From the NCBI RefSeq assembly GCF_900111605.1, contig NZ_FOIA01000006.1, positions 54,127 to 118,126 of the forward strand: a stretch of DNA of 64,000 nucleotides, in the 5' to 3' direction. Of this stretch, positions 1-13,678 are shown in pieces. Both the position numbers and the translations under genes were made by a program. Position 1 is the stretch's first letter; each line of letters starts with the position of its first letter. This stretch comes from Nitrosomonas marina (lineage in GTDB: Bacteria; Pseudomonadota; Gammaproteobacteria; Burkholderiales; Nitrosomonadaceae). The notes under the pieces were generated by a model, which searched no databases, was not told the DNA's origin, and saw only the letters and a program-made list of their open reading frames with translations.

Positions 1-710
<710 letters not shown>

Positions 711-835
711 TTATCTGATTGGCTTTATTGTTAATGTGATGCTAAGAATTTCTAGTGACTGTTTGATGAAACGATCATTTTTTCATGCGGTTTCCATGGT
801 CTGTGTTGTATGTTGTCAAACAGACGGTGCCGGTA

Positions 836-2530
<1,695 letters not shown>

Positions 2531-2617
2531 TTATTTGAAATCTGAATGTGAATACAAAAAATGTGTTTGTTTCGATTGGGCATGTGCACGACCAATAGTC
2601 TGGGGTATCATGATTTG

Positions 2618-3502
2618 TCAGCGAATCTCAGCAAGTAAATAATCCATCATTTGTTCAGCCTGATGGCGATAGCCACTGCCAAACAAGTTCAAGTGATTCA
2701 GGATATGATAAAGGTTATAAAAAACCCTACGGGTATTATACCCAATTTCCAGCGGATATTCATGCCGATAAGCAGAATAAAAATGATCGGAAAAGCCACC
2801 AAATAATTCAGTCATGGCGATATCGGTTTCACGGTCACCGTAGTATACGGCGGGATCAAACACAACGGGGCAACCGGTGGCGTCATATGAAAAATTGCCA
2901 CTCCACAAGTCGCCATGAAGCAGAGAAGGCGCAGGTGTATAATTGCTGAAAAGACGCTCGCAATCTGCCAGCAAACGCTCGCCGAGCTTTTGCAGTTTGC
3001 CGTGATATCCGTTTTTTTTGGCGAGATTGAGCTGATAACCAAGCCGGTGAGTACGCCAAAACGATAGCCAATCCGAATCCTGAGTGTTGATCTGGGGAGT
3101 GCTGCCAATGGTGTTATTACGAACCCAGCCATACTGGCGTCGTTGAACACGGTGCATGGCGGCGAGCTTAACGCCCAATGCTTGATTGTCACCGTTGCCG
3201 CGCTGCTGTAACTCGAGATATTCAAGTACCAGCCAGGCGGTATGCGCGTTTTTACCCCAGCAAACCGGTTGAGGAACGCGCAGGGTGTCGGACTGGCTGA
3301 TTTCAGCGAGCCCTGCAGCCTCGGCTTCGAACATGAATAGTCCATCAGCATGATTGGTTTTGACAAAAAAGCACCGTTCGTCGTCGGCAACGCAAAAACT
3401 CTGATTAATACAACCGCCCCCGATTGTGGCGATTTTTTGTGGTGCAAAAGCATGCTGTATTGTGTCGGCGATGTGTTTTGCAATATCAGGCCAGTCATTC
3501 AT
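2618..3502 (-). CDS. Fructosamine kinase family protein
   Basis: The 294-residue protein belongs to the fructosamine/ketosamine-3-kinase family (aminoglycoside-phosphotransferase fold). Members phosphorylate sugar adducts on protein amines so that they decompose, a deglycation repair role, although the bacterial substrate is often untested. Seen in the sequence: a glycine-containing N-lobe (IGGGCINQSF), the kinase catalytic loop LLHGDLWSGNFSYD around residue 200, and the metal-binding VVFDPAVYYGDRETDIAM segment near 220. The ending (HLNLFGSGYRHQAEQMMDYL) is typical of the family. It sits 42 bp after argH and about 100 bp before pyrG, all on the minus strand, so an operon is possible. The family call is secure; the physiological substrate is not. 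Confidence 0.88.
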   Translation of the reverse strand: MNDWPDIAKHIADTIQHAFAPQKIATIGGGCINQSFCVADDERCFFVKTNHADGLFMFEAEAAGLAEISQSDTLRVPQPVCWGKNAHTAWLVLEYLELQQRGNGDNQALGVKLAAMHRVQRRQYGWVRNNTIGSTPQINTQDSDWLSFWRTHRLGYQLNLAKKNGYHGKLQKLGERLLADCERLFSNYTPAPSLLHGDLWSGNFSYDATGCPVVFDPAVYYGDRETDIAMTELFGGFSDHFYSAYRHEYPLEIGYNTRRVFYNLYHILNHLNLFGSGYRHQAEQMMDYLLAEIR

Positions 3503-3543
3503 GGTTTGATCAGGAAAGCAGTTGGAAGATGTTGGTCCGAAAT

Positions 3544-4953
3544 TTAATCGCGCTTTTCCTCCGATAACCAGTTTTTTGCGCGAACAATGGCCGCACGTAC
3601 CTGTTCGGGCGCAGTGCCGCCTGGGTGGTTGCGGCTGTTCAGCGATCCCTGCAGGGTCAGCACGGCAAATACATCGTCTTCAATGATTGCAGAAAACTGC
3701 TGCAGTTCGGAGATTGTCAGATCACTCAGATCACACATTTTGTGTTCGGCATAACGAACGGAGCGGGCGACAATTTCATGCGCATCGCGAAATGGTATGC
3801 CTTTTTTTACCAGATAGTCCGCCAGATCGGTCGCTGTTGAAAAACCCTGCATTGCGGCTTTGCGCATAGCCTCCGGGTTTACCCGGATACCTGAAAGCAT
3901 ATCGGCGTATATGCGTAGTGTATCGATTAAAGTGTCGACAGTATCAAACAGCGGTTCTTTGTCTTCCTGGTTGTCCTTGTTGTAAGCCAGTGGCTGTGCT
4001 TTCATCAGAGTCAGCAATGCAATCAGGTGTCCGTTGATACGGCCGGTTTTGCCGCGCACCAGTTCTGGCACGTCAGGATTCTTTTTTTGTGGCATGATGG
4101 ATGAACCGGTACAAAACCGGTCCGCCAACGAGACAAAGCCGATTGCGGGACTCATCCACAAAATCAGTTCTTCCGAAAAGCGCGACAGATGCGTCATCAT
4201 CAATGCGGCACAGGCGCAGAACTCAATGGCAAAATCTCTGTCTGATACCGCGTCCAGCGAGTTTTCGCAGATGCCGTCAAACGAAAGCGACTGCGCTACG
4301 TGTCTGCGATCAATCGGATAGCTTGTTCCTGCCAGCGCGGCAGCACCCAGCGGCAACTGATTGGCGCGCTTTCTGCAGTCGGATAATCGTGTGACATCAC
4401 GCTTGAACATTTCGAAATAGGCCATCAGGTGGTGGCCGAATGTGACCGGTTGGGCAACCTGTAAATGCGTAAATCCAGGCATCGCCGTAGCTGTATGGTT
4501 CTCGGCGAGATTGACGATGGACCATTGCAAAGAACGTGTTAGTTGACTGATTTCATCAATGGATGCGCGCAAGTAAAGCCTGATATCCGTGGCCACCTGG
4601 TCGTTTCTGGAACGGCCAGTATGAAGACGTTTTCCGGCATCGCCGATTAATTCGGTCAGCCGCTTCTCGATATTCAGATGCACATCTTCCAGTTGCAACG
4701 ACCATTCGAGACGGCCATCACGAATTTCGTCGCCGATTTGTCTCAGTCCCTGCTCTATGGCCGATAAATCATCTTGCGTAATGATACCCTGGGCGGACAG
4801 CATTCGGGCATGCGCCAGAGAGCCCTGTATATCGTATGCTGCCAGCCGGTAATCAAAGCCTATCGAGGCCGTATAGCGCTCTACCAGCGCCGAGACGGGC
4901 TCTTCGAATCTGCCGGACCATTTTTTTGTGTCGCTGTCGTTGTTATCAGCCAA
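3544..4953 (-). CDS. argH: Argininosuccinate lyase
   Basis: Argininosuccinate lyase cleaves argininosuccinate to arginine and fumarate, the last step of arginine synthesis. The 469-residue protein has the family length. It starts with the [20 protein letters not shown] segment, has the [13 protein letters not shown] motif near residue 115 and the superfamily signature [12 protein letters not shown] near residue 285, which carries the mobile catalytic-serine loop. The last residues ([16 protein letters not shown]) are usual. It is the first gene of a minus-strand run leading into the fructosamine kinase, pyrG and eno. No transcription attenuator or ARG box is evident upstream. Confidence 0.97.
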   Translation of the reverse strand: MADNNDSDTKKWSGRFEEPVSALVERYTASIGFDYRLAAYDIQGSLAHARMLSAQGIITQDDLSAIEQGLRQIGDEIRDGRLEWSLQLEDVHLNIEKRLTELIGDAGKRLHTGRSRNDQVATDIRLYLRASIDEISQLTRSLQWSIVNLAENHTATAMPGFTHLQVAQPVTFGHHLMAYFEMFKRDVTRLSDCRKRANQLPLGAAALAGTSYPIDRRHVAQSLSFDGICENSLDAVSDRDFAIEFCACAALMMTHLSRFSEELILWMSPAIGFVSLADRFCTGSSIMPQKKNPDVPELVRGKTGRINGHLIALLTLMKAQPLAYNKDNQEDKEPLFDTVDTLIDTLRIYADMLSGIRVNPEAMRKAAMQGFSTATDLADYLVKKGIPFRDAHEIVARSVRYAEHKMCDLSDLTISELQQFSAIIEDDVFAVLTLQGSLNSRNHPGGTAPEQVRAAIVRAKNWLSEEKRD

Positions 4954-5241
4954 GACGTATGTTTCCTTTTGTGTAAATCGTTATATGTCAAGTGTTGTAT
5001 TCTTGATGATTGGCGTCAGTTTTAGATTATAAATCAAAATGCACCGGGTGTTATTTGCTATACTCCGGTTGCAGGATTTTTGTCGCTGAACGGCGACCGA
5101 ACCTTTGTAAAACATCGGTGTAACACTTGTTCATATTGAAGTTGTCCTGAATTTGAATTTTGAAATCATCCGCTTTCACTTCAGATTGGATTAGTGGATA
5201 ATTAGAGTTTTTTTACCTGTCACCTAAACAAGGAGCTATTG

Positions 5242-5853
5242 ATGACGGATCAGAATAATGAATCATTTCAATCTAAAGCAACGACATTTTTCTCTATGCT
5301 GGGTCAACGGTTTGAAGTGCTGGAAAAACTTCCACAGAAGCAATTGCCCATGAAATATGCTTTTGTATTGGTAGGTATCATTATCTTCGTTTTTGCCTGG
5401 AAGCTGATTGCTGTCAGCAAAATCGAATCGGATATGAACAAAATGCTTGAAAAGGAGCGTACACTGATTACCCAGCAGGCGCGTGAACATGCTGACAAGC
5501 AGTATAAAAAAGAAGAAGAGCGGTTTGGGCAGGTTCTGGCGTGGGCGGTGCGCAGCGAGCTGATCCGTAACAATATTGATCAGATTGGCCTTTATCTTAA
5601 CGATATTGTCAAACAGATTGATGCGGACCGTATCGTTCTGATCAGTGAAGATGGTGAATTGCTGGTATCTACCGACAAGCGGCTTGAAGACGTAAAAGGC
5701 AGCGATCTGTATTCCAAAGATGTAATTAACGTGCACAGTATAACTATTAAATCTGACGTCGATGGCAAGAAACTGTTAATAGCACCGATTTCTGATTTTA
5801 ACAAACGTGTTGCCGTTCTCGTAATCAGCTACAATCAGGGTAAAGTCAGCTGA
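5242..5853 (+). CDS. Membrane-anchored sensor-like hypothetical protein
   Basis: The function is not recognised. The 203-residue product has a hydrophilic N-terminus, one transmembrane helix (about residues 37-57, MKYAFVLVGIIIFVFAWKLI), then a charged region likely to be a coiled coil (about 58-95). The C-terminal domain reads VLISEDGELLVSTDKRLEDV and later LLIAPISDFNKRVAVLVIS, resembling an extracytoplasmic Cache/PAS-type sensor fold. No HAMP, kinase, GGDEF or methyl-accepting domain follows, so any signalling partner must be separate. The ATG at 5242 is preferred over a TTG three bases upstream because AGGAG lies at 5231-5235, six bases away. The gene is monocistronic, ending at a strong terminator, and is flanked by minus-strand argH and murA. 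Confidence 0.75.
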   Translation: MTDQNNESFQSKATTFFSMLGQRFEVLEKLPQKQLPMKYAFVLVGIIIFVFAWKLIAVSKIESDMNKMLEKERTLITQQAREHADKQYKKEEERFGQVLAWAVRSELIRNNIDQIGLYLNDIVKQIDADRIVLISEDGELLVSTDKRLEDVKGSDLYSKDVINVHSITIKSDVDGKKLLIAPISDFNKRVAVLVISYNQGKVS

Positions 5854-5960
5854 TTGGCAGAAGAATCTGGATAAAGGCAACTTGGGCAAACGGCGGGTTG
5901 TGTAGTCAGTGAATACACGCAGTTTTGCGAAATTGCCTCGATGAATTCTGAGAATGTCTC

Positions 5961-5989
5961 GCCCCTGTCATAAAAGCAGGGGTTTTTTT
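5961..5989 (+). terminator. Rho-independent terminator
   Basis: GCCCCTG at 5961-5967 pairs with its complement at 5976-5982 across an 8-nt loop, and seven T residues follow. It lies about 110 bp after the sensor-like gene and just before the convergent murA end. Confidence 0.85.
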
Positions 5990-6024
5990 GTGTCTGAATT
6001 CCGATATTGAGCACATGAGTTGCG

Positions 6025-7305
<1,281 letters not shown>

Positions 7306-7520
7306 TTAGTGCGCGTCGACCAAAAAATGTCATTATAGCCGAGCAGGCTCCTGTCAATGCATGTCTTTCTGCCGGATTCGTATATGCAGAGTGGTTTTGC
7401 ATGAAATCACGTTCAGCAACCGGATAGAGACAGAGGCATGTGCAGGCGCGTGCGTTTTGATGATGGAAAGCTGGCGTCAATCAATTATACTCGCATATTT
7501 TTAAGCAACAGGAGATGGCA

Positions 7521-7910
7521 ATGAGCAAAGAAGTGATTCAAACGCCGCAGGCGCCAGAGGCGATAGGAACCTATTCTCAGGCGGTTAAAATCAGTGGCGG
7601 CACGACGGTTTATCTGTCGGGACAGATCGGGCTGGATGCGGCGACTATGCAAATGGTCAACGGTATCGAGGCGCAGATACAGCAGGTCTTTCTCAATCTG
7701 AAGGCGGTCGCTTCAGCCAGCGGCGGCAGCCTGAACGATATTGTCAAATTGAATATTTTTCTGACTGACCTGGAACACTTTTCTATGGTGAATGAAATCA
7801 TGGCTACCTATTTCGATCAGCCTTATCCGGCACGTGCAGCCATTGGTGTCAAGGCGTTGCCGCGAGGTGCGCTGGTTGAAATGGATGCTGTCATGGTGAT
7901 CGGCGCATAA
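7521..7910 (+). CDS. ridA: RidA family reactive intermediate deaminase
   Basis: RidA hydrolyses reactive enamine/imine intermediates such as 2-aminoacrylate released by PLP enzymes, protecting cytosolic enzymes. The 129-residue product has the family length and the sequence [24 protein letters not shown] and the catalytic Arg region [23 protein letters not shown]. The ATG at 7521 is chosen over the in-frame ATG at 7515 because AGGAG at 7510-7514 abuts the earlier ATG with no spacing and sits six bases from the later one. recG begins 48 bp downstream on the same strand, so the pair may be co-transcribed, an arrangement seen in other betaproteobacteria. Confidence 0.93.
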   Translation: MSKEVIQTPQAPEAIGTYSQAVKISGGTTVYLSGQIGLDAATMQMVNGIEAQIQQVFLNLKAVASASGGSLNDIVKLNIFLTDLEHFSMVNEIMATYFDQPYPARAAIGVKALPRGALVEMDAVMVIGA

Positions 7911-7958
7911 TGAAGGCGCATCATGCTCAGGCTGCCGCTTTCTGGCTGAAACCCGAAT

Positions 7959-10043
7959 ATGGATAGCGATGCTTCCGTGTCGAATGCGGCTGCGCTGGTG
8001 GTCAGTCCGAAGGTGCAGGAAAAGCTGGCGAGGCTGGGCATTAACAACGAAATGGATCTGGCGTTGCATTTGCCGATTCGTTACGAAGACGAAACGCATG
8101 TATTTCCTATCGCTCATGCACCACAGGGAATGATTGTGCAGATAGAGGGTATAATCGTGCATAACGAAGTCGTTGTGAAACCAAGGCGTCAGCTGATCTG
8201 CCGAATAGAGGATAGTAGTGGCTCTCTGTGCATGCGTTTGCTGAATTTTTACGGCAGCCAGGTCAAGGCGTATGCCGTCGGTAAAAGAGTGCGTTTACTC
8301 GGCGAAATCCGTCACGGTTTTTTTGGTGCGGAAATGGTTCATCCAAAATGCCGCATCGTTAAAGAAAACGAACCGTTGGCAACAGCCATGACGCCTGTTT
8401 ACGCGATGACTGCGGGGTTACCGCAGAAAACGCTGGCAAAACTAATTCATCAGGTATTGCGCCATTCGAAGCAGCCGGGATTGTTTGATGAGACACTTCC
8501 CGATGTAATCATTCACCGATACCGGCTACCGGGATTTAAAGACAGTGTTTTCACCTTGCATCACCCGCCGCCTGATACGCAGGTCAATTTGCTCCAGTCG
8601 CGCATGCATCCGGCATGGCAACGAATCAAATTCGACGAATTGCTGGCGCAACAGCTTTCGATGCGGTTGCATTACCGCCAGCGGCGCAGCCGCATAGCAC
8701 CTCAGTTGAACCAGAAGCATGACCACGGACTGCGTATCCGTTTTCTGGCACAGCTGGATTTCAGTCTGACAATGGCCCAGGAAAAAGTGATAGCTGAGAT
8801 CAGCCGCGATTTAACGTCTGAACACCCAATGCAGCGGCTGTTGCAGGGCGATGTCGGCAGCGGTAAAACGATTGTGGCGGCAATTGCTGCGCTACAGGCC
8901 ATTGAAAACGGTTATCAGGCCGCGATCATGGCGCCGACCGAGATTCTTGCCGAGCAGCATTTCCAGAAATTATCCGCCTGGTTTGGGCCTTTGGGAATAC
9001 AGGTGGGGTGGCTGTCAGGCGGGCAGAAGAAAAAAGACAGGCTATCGGTTCTGGCCGCCATCGAATCCGGTACGGCGATGCTCGCGGTGGGTACGCATGC
9101 GCTGTTTCAGGAACAGGTCAATTTTTATCAGCTGGGACTGGCCATAATAGACGAACAGCATCGATTTGGAGTGCATCAGCGACTGGCTCTGCGCATGAAA
9201 GGCATGCAGCAGTCCGGTATCGTTCCGCATCAGTTGATGATGAGTGCCACGCCGATTCCGCGTACGCTGTCTATGAGCTATTTCGCCGATCTTGATGTGT
9301 CGATTATTGATGAATTGCCGCCGGGCAGATCTCCCGTGATTACCAAACTGGTGGCCGACAGCCGGCGCAATGAGGTTGTTGCGCGAATTCAACAGGCCTG
9401 CCAGCAGGGAAGGCAGGTTTACTGGGTATGTCCGTTAATTGAAGAATCCGAAACACTGCAATTGCAAACAGCGATGGAGACCTGCGAGACCTTGTGCAGA
9501 ATATTTACGGATCTGAATGTTGGCCTGGTGCACGGGCGATTGACGGCGCAGGAAAAGGCGGACATGATGGCGCTGTTTAAGCAGGGTAATATTCAATTGC
9601 TGGTAGCGACGACCGTGATCGAGGTGGGTGTTGATGTGCCAAATGCGTCGCTTATGGTAATTGAAAATGCCGAGCGTATGGGATTGTCTCAACTGCACCA
9701 GCTACGCGGACGTGTGGGCCGCGGGGCGAATGCCAGCGTGTGTATTTTGCTGTATCAGCAACCCCTGTCGTCAATAGCGCGCAAACGGTTGAAAATTATT
9801 TTTGAGCATACTGATGGCTTTGAAATTGCGCGTCAGGATTTGCGTCTGCGCGGACCGGGCGAGTTTCTGGGGGCGCGTCAGAGCGGGGTGCCAATGCTGC
9901 GTTTTGCCGACCTTGAACAGGACGGTGCATTATTGACGGCCGCGCAATCCGTGGCCGATGAAATGCTGAACGATTACCCCGACCTGGCGCAACGGCATAT
10001 TCGTCGCTGGCTGGGAGATAAAACGGAATATTTGCGTGTCTGA
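7959..10043 (+). CDS. recG: ATP-dependent DNA helicase RecG
   Basis: RecG is a double-strand DNA translocase that reverses stalled forks and processes recombination intermediates. The 694-residue product has the OB-fold wedge domain in the first third, the helicase Walker A GDVGSGKT near residue 300, the DEQH box in IIDEQHRFGVHQR near 400, motif III in SATPIPRTL and the C-terminal helicase motifs TTVIEVGVDVPNA and HQLRGRVGRG near 580-590. It ends with the family accessory region (FADLEQDGALL). The start at 7959 gives the expected N-terminus, but no strong Shine-Dalgarno is visible. The 193 bp after it, before ubiC, contain no gene. Confidence 0.96.
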   Translation: MDSDASVSNAAALVVSPKVQEKLARLGINNEMDLALHLPIRYEDETHVFPIAHAPQGMIVQIEGIIVHNEVVVKPRRQLICRIEDSSGSLCMRLLNFYGSQVKAYAVGKRVRLLGEIRHGFFGAEMVHPKCRIVKENEPLATAMTPVYAMTAGLPQKTLAKLIHQVLRHSKQPGLFDETLPDVIIHRYRLPGFKDSVFTLHHPPPDTQVNLLQSRMHPAWQRIKFDELLAQQLSMRLHYRQRRSRIAPQLNQKHDHGLRIRFLAQLDFSLTMAQEKVIAEISRDLTSEHPMQRLLQGDVGSGKTIVAAIAALQAIENGYQAAIMAPTEILAEQHFQKLSAWFGPLGIQVGWLSGGQKKKDRLSVLAAIESGTAMLAVGTHALFQEQVNFYQLGLAIIDEQHRFGVHQRLALRMKGMQQSGIVPHQLMMSATPIPRTLSMSYFADLDVSIIDELPPGRSPVITKLVADSRRNEVVARIQQACQQGRQVYWVCPLIEESETLQLQTAMETCETLCRIFTDLNVGLVHGRLTAQEKADMMALFKQGNIQLLVATTVIEVGVDVPNASLMVIENAERMGLSQLHQLRGRVGRGANASVCILLYQQPLSSIARKRLKIIFEHTDGFEIARQDLRLRGPGEFLGARQSGVPMLRFADLEQDGALLTAAQSVADEMLNDYPDLAQRHIRRWLGDKTEYLRV

Positions 10044-10236
10044 ACTGGCTAACAGATTGTGGCGTGGCTTCGGTGTGAGCGCAGCTTTTATCAGCACCTG
10101 TACAGACTGTTGTATAATGCGTGGCTTGTCGACAGCTATCCGATTGACTGGCCGGACTGATAAAATTCATTTACCAACTAACCCGTTTTGTTTCATTTGA
10201 ACTCTTATGCCGCTTGCGGCAACATGATCGATTATC

Positions 10237-10785
10237 GTGGCAAATATTAGCACTGCGCATCCTCAGGCATGGCTTCCGGCATTAAGTACTGTTTCTCCCG
10301 AAATACGTGACTGGCTGCAGTTTCGCGGTTCACTCACGCGCCGCATACAGGAGCGCTGCGCTCAGTTTTATGTGGAGCCGGTATTCCAGGAGCTCGCACG
10401 CGTGTATGGCGACGAATGGATAAAAATGAAGCTGCGTCCGCACGAACTGGCGCTGGTACGGGAAGTGTATCTGTATTGTTGCGACAAGCCGGTCGTTTTT
10501 GCGCATTCGATTGTGCCTCACAAGGATTTGCGCGGTGCATGGCGTACGCTGAATAATTTGGGCAATCGGCCGTTGGCCAGCATGCTGTTTACCAACCCCA
10601 GGGTAAAGCGTACACCGCTCGAATTTAAAAAAATCAGCGCCGGGCATTTCTTGTATGACCGCGCAGTTTTACGCCTGACAGACTATCCGTCCCACTTGTG
10701 GGCCAGGCGCTCGCGGTTCACATTACAGTGCAGGTCCATTTTGGTGACAGAAGTGTTTTTGCCCGACATTCTGAATTTGACGTAG
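10237..10785 (+). CDS. ubiC: Chorismate--pyruvate lyase
   Basis: UbiC removes pyruvate from chorismate to give 4-hydroxybenzoate, the first committed ubiquinone step. The 182-residue product shows the family pattern: WLQFRGSLTRRIQER near the N-terminus, VREVYLYCCDKPVVFAHSIVP in the middle and LWARRSRFTLQCRSILVTEVFLP at the end, which carries the product-binding Arg and catalytic Glu. The start is a GTG at 10237; no suitable in-frame ATG precedes the conserved region, and a nearby ATG at 10224 is out of frame and closes quickly. It is directly followed by ubiA and ubiD, together supplying the quinone ring, its prenylation and decarboxylation. Confidence 0.93.
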   Translation: MANISTAHPQAWLPALSTVSPEIRDWLQFRGSLTRRIQERCAQFYVEPVFQELARVYGDEWIKMKLRPHELALVREVYLYCCDKPVVFAHSIVPHKDLRGAWRTLNNLGNRPLASMLFTNPRVKRTPLEFKKISAGHFLYDRAVLRLTDYPSHLWARRSRFTLQCRSILVTEVFLPDILNLT

Positions 10786-10795
10786 GGATGTAGAG

Positions 10796-11674
10796 ATGGT
10801 TTCAGACTTAATGAATCAACCTAACCGATTTGCCCTCTATGCACGACTGATGCGACTGGACAAGCCGATCGGAATTCTGTTGTTGTTGTGGCCGATGCTG
10901 TGGGGGTTATGGTTTGCGGCGCAGGGTTTTCCTGATTGGCATATTCTGTTCATTTTTATCATGGGAACCATTCTCATGCGCTCAGCCGGTTGCGTGATGA
11001 ATGATTTCGCCGATCGCAAGATAGACCCGCATGTTGAGCGCACTAAAAACCGTCCAATGGCGGCCGGACAAGTCAGTTCGAAGGAAGCATTGCTGCTGGC
11101 AGCAGGCTTAAGCCTGGTCGCTTTTATAATGATTCTGCCGCTTAATCTGCTGACGATAGCGCTATCCGTACCTGCACTGTTTCTGGCAGCATCGTATCCG
11201 TTTACCAAACGGTTTTTCGCCATGCCACAGGCGTATCTCGGCATTACGTTCAGCTTCGCCATTCCGATGGCGTTTGCCGCGCAAACCAATTCACTGCCTG
11301 CTATTATCTGGATGCTGATGCTGGCCAATCTGTTCTGGGTGGTTGCGTATGACACCGCGTATGCGATTGTCGACAAGCCCGACGATCTGAAAATCGGCAT
11401 CCAGACATCGGCGATTACCTTCGGTCGTTTTGATGTGGCTGGTGTGATGATTTGCCATGCCTTGTTTATTGTTCTCATGATTTATATTGGACAACTGCAA
11501 GCAATGGGCATGGCGTATTACGCTGGTTTGCTGGTAGCGGTGGTTTTGATGGGTTATCAATACACGCTGATTCGCAATCGCGACCGGGCACTGTGCTTTA
11601 AAGCATTCCTGCATAACAATTATGTCGGCATGGTGGTGTTTATCGGTATTGCACTGGATTTCCTGATTCGGTAA
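10796..11674 (+). CDS. ubiA: 4-hydroxybenzoate polyprenyltransferase
   Basis: UbiA attaches the polyprenyl tail to 4-hydroxybenzoate in the inner membrane. The 292-residue protein is highly hydrophobic with seven to nine predicted membrane helices. It has both Asp-rich, Mg-diphosphate-binding motifs: NDFADRKIDPHVERTKNRP near residue 65 and the second DTAYAIVDKPDDLKIG near residue 190. The ATG at 10796 was used; an in-frame ATG at 10811 is an alternative because the N-terminus before NRFALYARLMRLDKP is not conserved. It lies 10 bp after ubiC and 9 bp before ubiD, a tight operon. Confidence 0.95.
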   Translation: MVSDLMNQPNRFALYARLMRLDKPIGILLLLWPMLWGLWFAAQGFPDWHILFIFIMGTILMRSAGCVMNDFADRKIDPHVERTKNRPMAAGQVSSKEALLLAAGLSLVAFIMILPLNLLTIALSVPALFLAASYPFTKRFFAMPQAYLGITFSFAIPMAFAAQTNSLPAIIWMLMLANLFWVVAYDTAYAIVDKPDDLKIGIQTSAITFGRFDVAGVMICHALFIVLMIYIGQLQAMGMAYYAGLLVAVVLMGYQYTLIRNRDRALCFKAFLHNNYVGMVVFIGIALDFLIR

Positions 11675-11683
11675 ACAGATTCT

Positions 11684-13147
11684 ATGAAATATAAAGACCT
11701 GCGTGATTTTATCGCACAACTCGAAACCTTCGGCGAACTCAAACGCATTCCGGTAGAAGTCGATCCGCGGCTCGAAATGACCGAAATCTGCGACCGTATC
11801 CTGAAAACCGAAGGACCTGCGGTATTGTTCGAGAGACCCAAGGGCCATGACATGCCGGTTCTAGGCAACCTGTTCGGCACACCCAAACGGGTTGCGATGG
11901 GCATGGGACAGACGTCGGTCGAAGCGTTGCGTGAAGTCGGCAAGCTGCTGGCTTATCTGAAAGAACCCGATCCTCCGAAAGGACTGAAAGACGCCTGGGA
12001 CAAGTTGCCGGTGCTTAAGCAAGTATTGAACATGGCCCCAAGAGTGTTAAGCAGCGCACCGTGTCAGGAAATTGTCCGGGAAGGCGATCAGGTTGATCTT
12101 GGCAAAATACCGATTCAAACCTGCTGGCCGGGTGATATTGCGCCGCTGATTACCTGGGGATTGACCGTGACACGTGGACCCAGCAAAACCCGCCAGAATC
12201 TTGGTATTTATCGCCAGCAAGTGATTGCTCCCAATAAAGTGATCATGCGCTGGCTCGCACATCGCGGCGGCGCGCTCGATTTTCGCGAATTCTGCCTGAA
12301 AAACCCCGGTCAGCCTTATCCTGTTGCCGTTGCGCTGGGGGCTGATCCGGCAACAATACTTGGTGCGGTAACACCCGTACCTGATACCCTCAGCGAATAC
12401 CAGTTTGCCGGATTGCTGCGGGGCTCCAAAACCGAGGTGATCAAATGCATTGGTAGCGACCTGCAGGTGCCGGCAAGCGCCGAAATTGTACTCGAGGGTG
12501 TAATTTATCCCGATGAAACCGCGCTCGAAGGCCCTTATGGCGACCATACCGGCTATTACAACGAGCAGGAAACCTTTCCTGTTTTCACCATCGAGCGCAT
12601 CACCATGCGCCGAGACCCAATCTATCATTCCACCTATACCGGGAAACCGCCCGACGAACCAGCGATTCTCGGGGTGGCGCTGAATGAAGTGTTCGTGCCG
12701 CTGTTGCAGAAACAATTTCCTGAAATCACTGATTTCTATCTGCCGCCCGAAGGCTGTTCGTACCGTATGGCAGTGGTCAGCATGAAGAAACAATATGCCG
12801 GACACAGCAAGCGCGTAATGTTCGGTATTTGGAGTTTCCTGCGCCAGTTCATGTACACCAAATTCATTATCGTTACCGATGACGACGTTAACATCCGCGA
12901 CTGGAAAGAAGTCATCTGGGCTGTCACCACCCGGGTCGATCCGGCCAGAGATACGCTTATCGTCGAAAACACCCCTATCGATTACCTCGACTTCGCCAGC
13001 CCGATCTCCGGTCTCGGCGGCAAAATGGGACTCGATGCGACCAACAAATGGCCGGGAGAAACCAACCGAGAATGGGGTACGCCGATTGTGATGGACGAGG
13101 CGGTTAAGCTGAAAGTTGATGCAATGTGGGGGGAGTTGGGGTTGTAA
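11684..13147 (+). CDS. ubiD: 3-octaprenyl-4-hydroxybenzoate carboxy-lyase
   Basis: UbiD decarboxylates the prenylated hydroxybenzoate using prenylated FMN supplied by UbiX (not in this window). The 487-residue product matches the family length. It starts with [22 protein letters not shown], carries the [19 protein letters not shown] cofactor region near residue 170, and the catalytic [15 protein letters not shown] stretch near 285 with the Glu/Asp/Arg network. It is the last gene of the ubiC-ubiA-ubiD run; the next 2 kb contain no confident gene, so transcription probably ends soon after. Confidence 0.95.
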   Translation: MKYKDLRDFIAQLETFGELKRIPVEVDPRLEMTEICDRILKTEGPAVLFERPKGHDMPVLGNLFGTPKRVAMGMGQTSVEALREVGKLLAYLKEPDPPKGLKDAWDKLPVLKQVLNMAPRVLSSAPCQEIVREGDQVDLGKIPIQTCWPGDIAPLITWGLTVTRGPSKTRQNLGIYRQQVIAPNKVIMRWLAHRGGALDFREFCLKNPGQPYPVAVALGADPATILGAVTPVPDTLSEYQFAGLLRGSKTEVIKCIGSDLQVPASAEIVLEGVIYPDETALEGPYGDHTGYYNEQETFPVFTIERITMRRDPIYHSTYTGKPPDEPAILGVALNEVFVPLLQKQFPEITDFYLPPEGCSYRMAVVSMKKQYAGHSKRVMFGIWSFLRQFMYTKFIIVTDDDVNIRDWKEVIWAVTTRVDPARDTLIVENTPIDYLDFASPISGLGGKMGLDATNKWPGETNREWGTPIVMDEAVKLKVDAMWGELGL

Positions 13148-13311
13148 CTTTAGAAGCAATGGTGTAAGTTGCTGATAATGAATATTAATTTGAGTAAATG
13201 TCGAAAATTGACCGTATAAGAGAAAATCGGGTGGTTAAAAGTTGTATTTGTTTTATTCGTGACTATTGACGTATCGCTTGTGGCTTGACTTGCTCAGAAT
13301 TATGATAATAA

Positions 13312-13464
13312 AGGGTCAAATCTGTTTATTAATTATAAGGATTGATATATTCTCGCTTGTTCTTGCTCCTATTTTTAATCAAAATCTTACCCAACATACC
13401 AATGTGTCACTTAGAAGAATTACTACAAAGGTAGAGAATAAATTAATAGACAGACTTGACCCCT
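13312..13464. repeat. REPIN-like inverted motif pair
   Basis: A motif starting AGGGTCAAATCTGTTTATTA at 13312 is repeated in inverted orientation at 13441-13464 (minus strand AGGGGTCAAGTCTGTCTATT). The two arms are about 23-24 bp with roughly three mismatches and enclose about 105 bp. GGGGTCA-type ends of this kind are typical of REP sequences mobilised by RAYT (TnpA-REP) transposases. A related single motif occurs at 42767. No RAYT gene is in the window. Confidence 0.55.
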
Positions 13465-13678
13465 GTGTGTATGTACCTTTATGTCTCTGTTTGAAATGAT
13501 CAGTCTCTGCCCGTATTGTTCTCAGGTTACAATTCCTGCTTAAAGAACACGATTCATAATTGTCGTGCTCGTTCTTTGCCAATTCAATTTTATTAATAAT
13601 TTCGACAATTCTGCTATCCGGTACCAAACCATCAGCTATGTCGTCATTATTGTTTTCAACACTATATTCCTTGTTCAT
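13379..13678 (-). CDS. Small hypothetical ORF, 3' end in repeat DNA
   Basis: The function is not recognised. From the ATG at 13676-13678 the product has 99 residues and is charged in its first two thirds (MNKEYSVENNNDDIADGLVP onward), with a RIVEIINKIELAKNEHDNYE helix. A good ribosome site, GGAGG, lies nine bases upstream, the main reason for listing it. The last 30 residues are hydrophobic and encoded by the REPIN-like repeat arm, so the original 3' end was probably displaced by the repeat. It may be a gene remnant. An overlapping plus-strand reading has no supporting signal. Confidence 0.35.
   Translation of the reverse strand: MNKEYSVENNNDDIADGLVPDSRIVEIINKIELAKNEHDNYESCSLSRNCNLRTIRAETDHFKQRHKGTYTQGSSLSINLFSTFVVILLSDTLVCWVRF

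Noticed and set aside
13266..13499. Plus-strand frame of 77 codons after ubiD
   Set aside because: It has no ribosome site, crosses both arms of the REPIN-like repeat, and has no recognisable domain.
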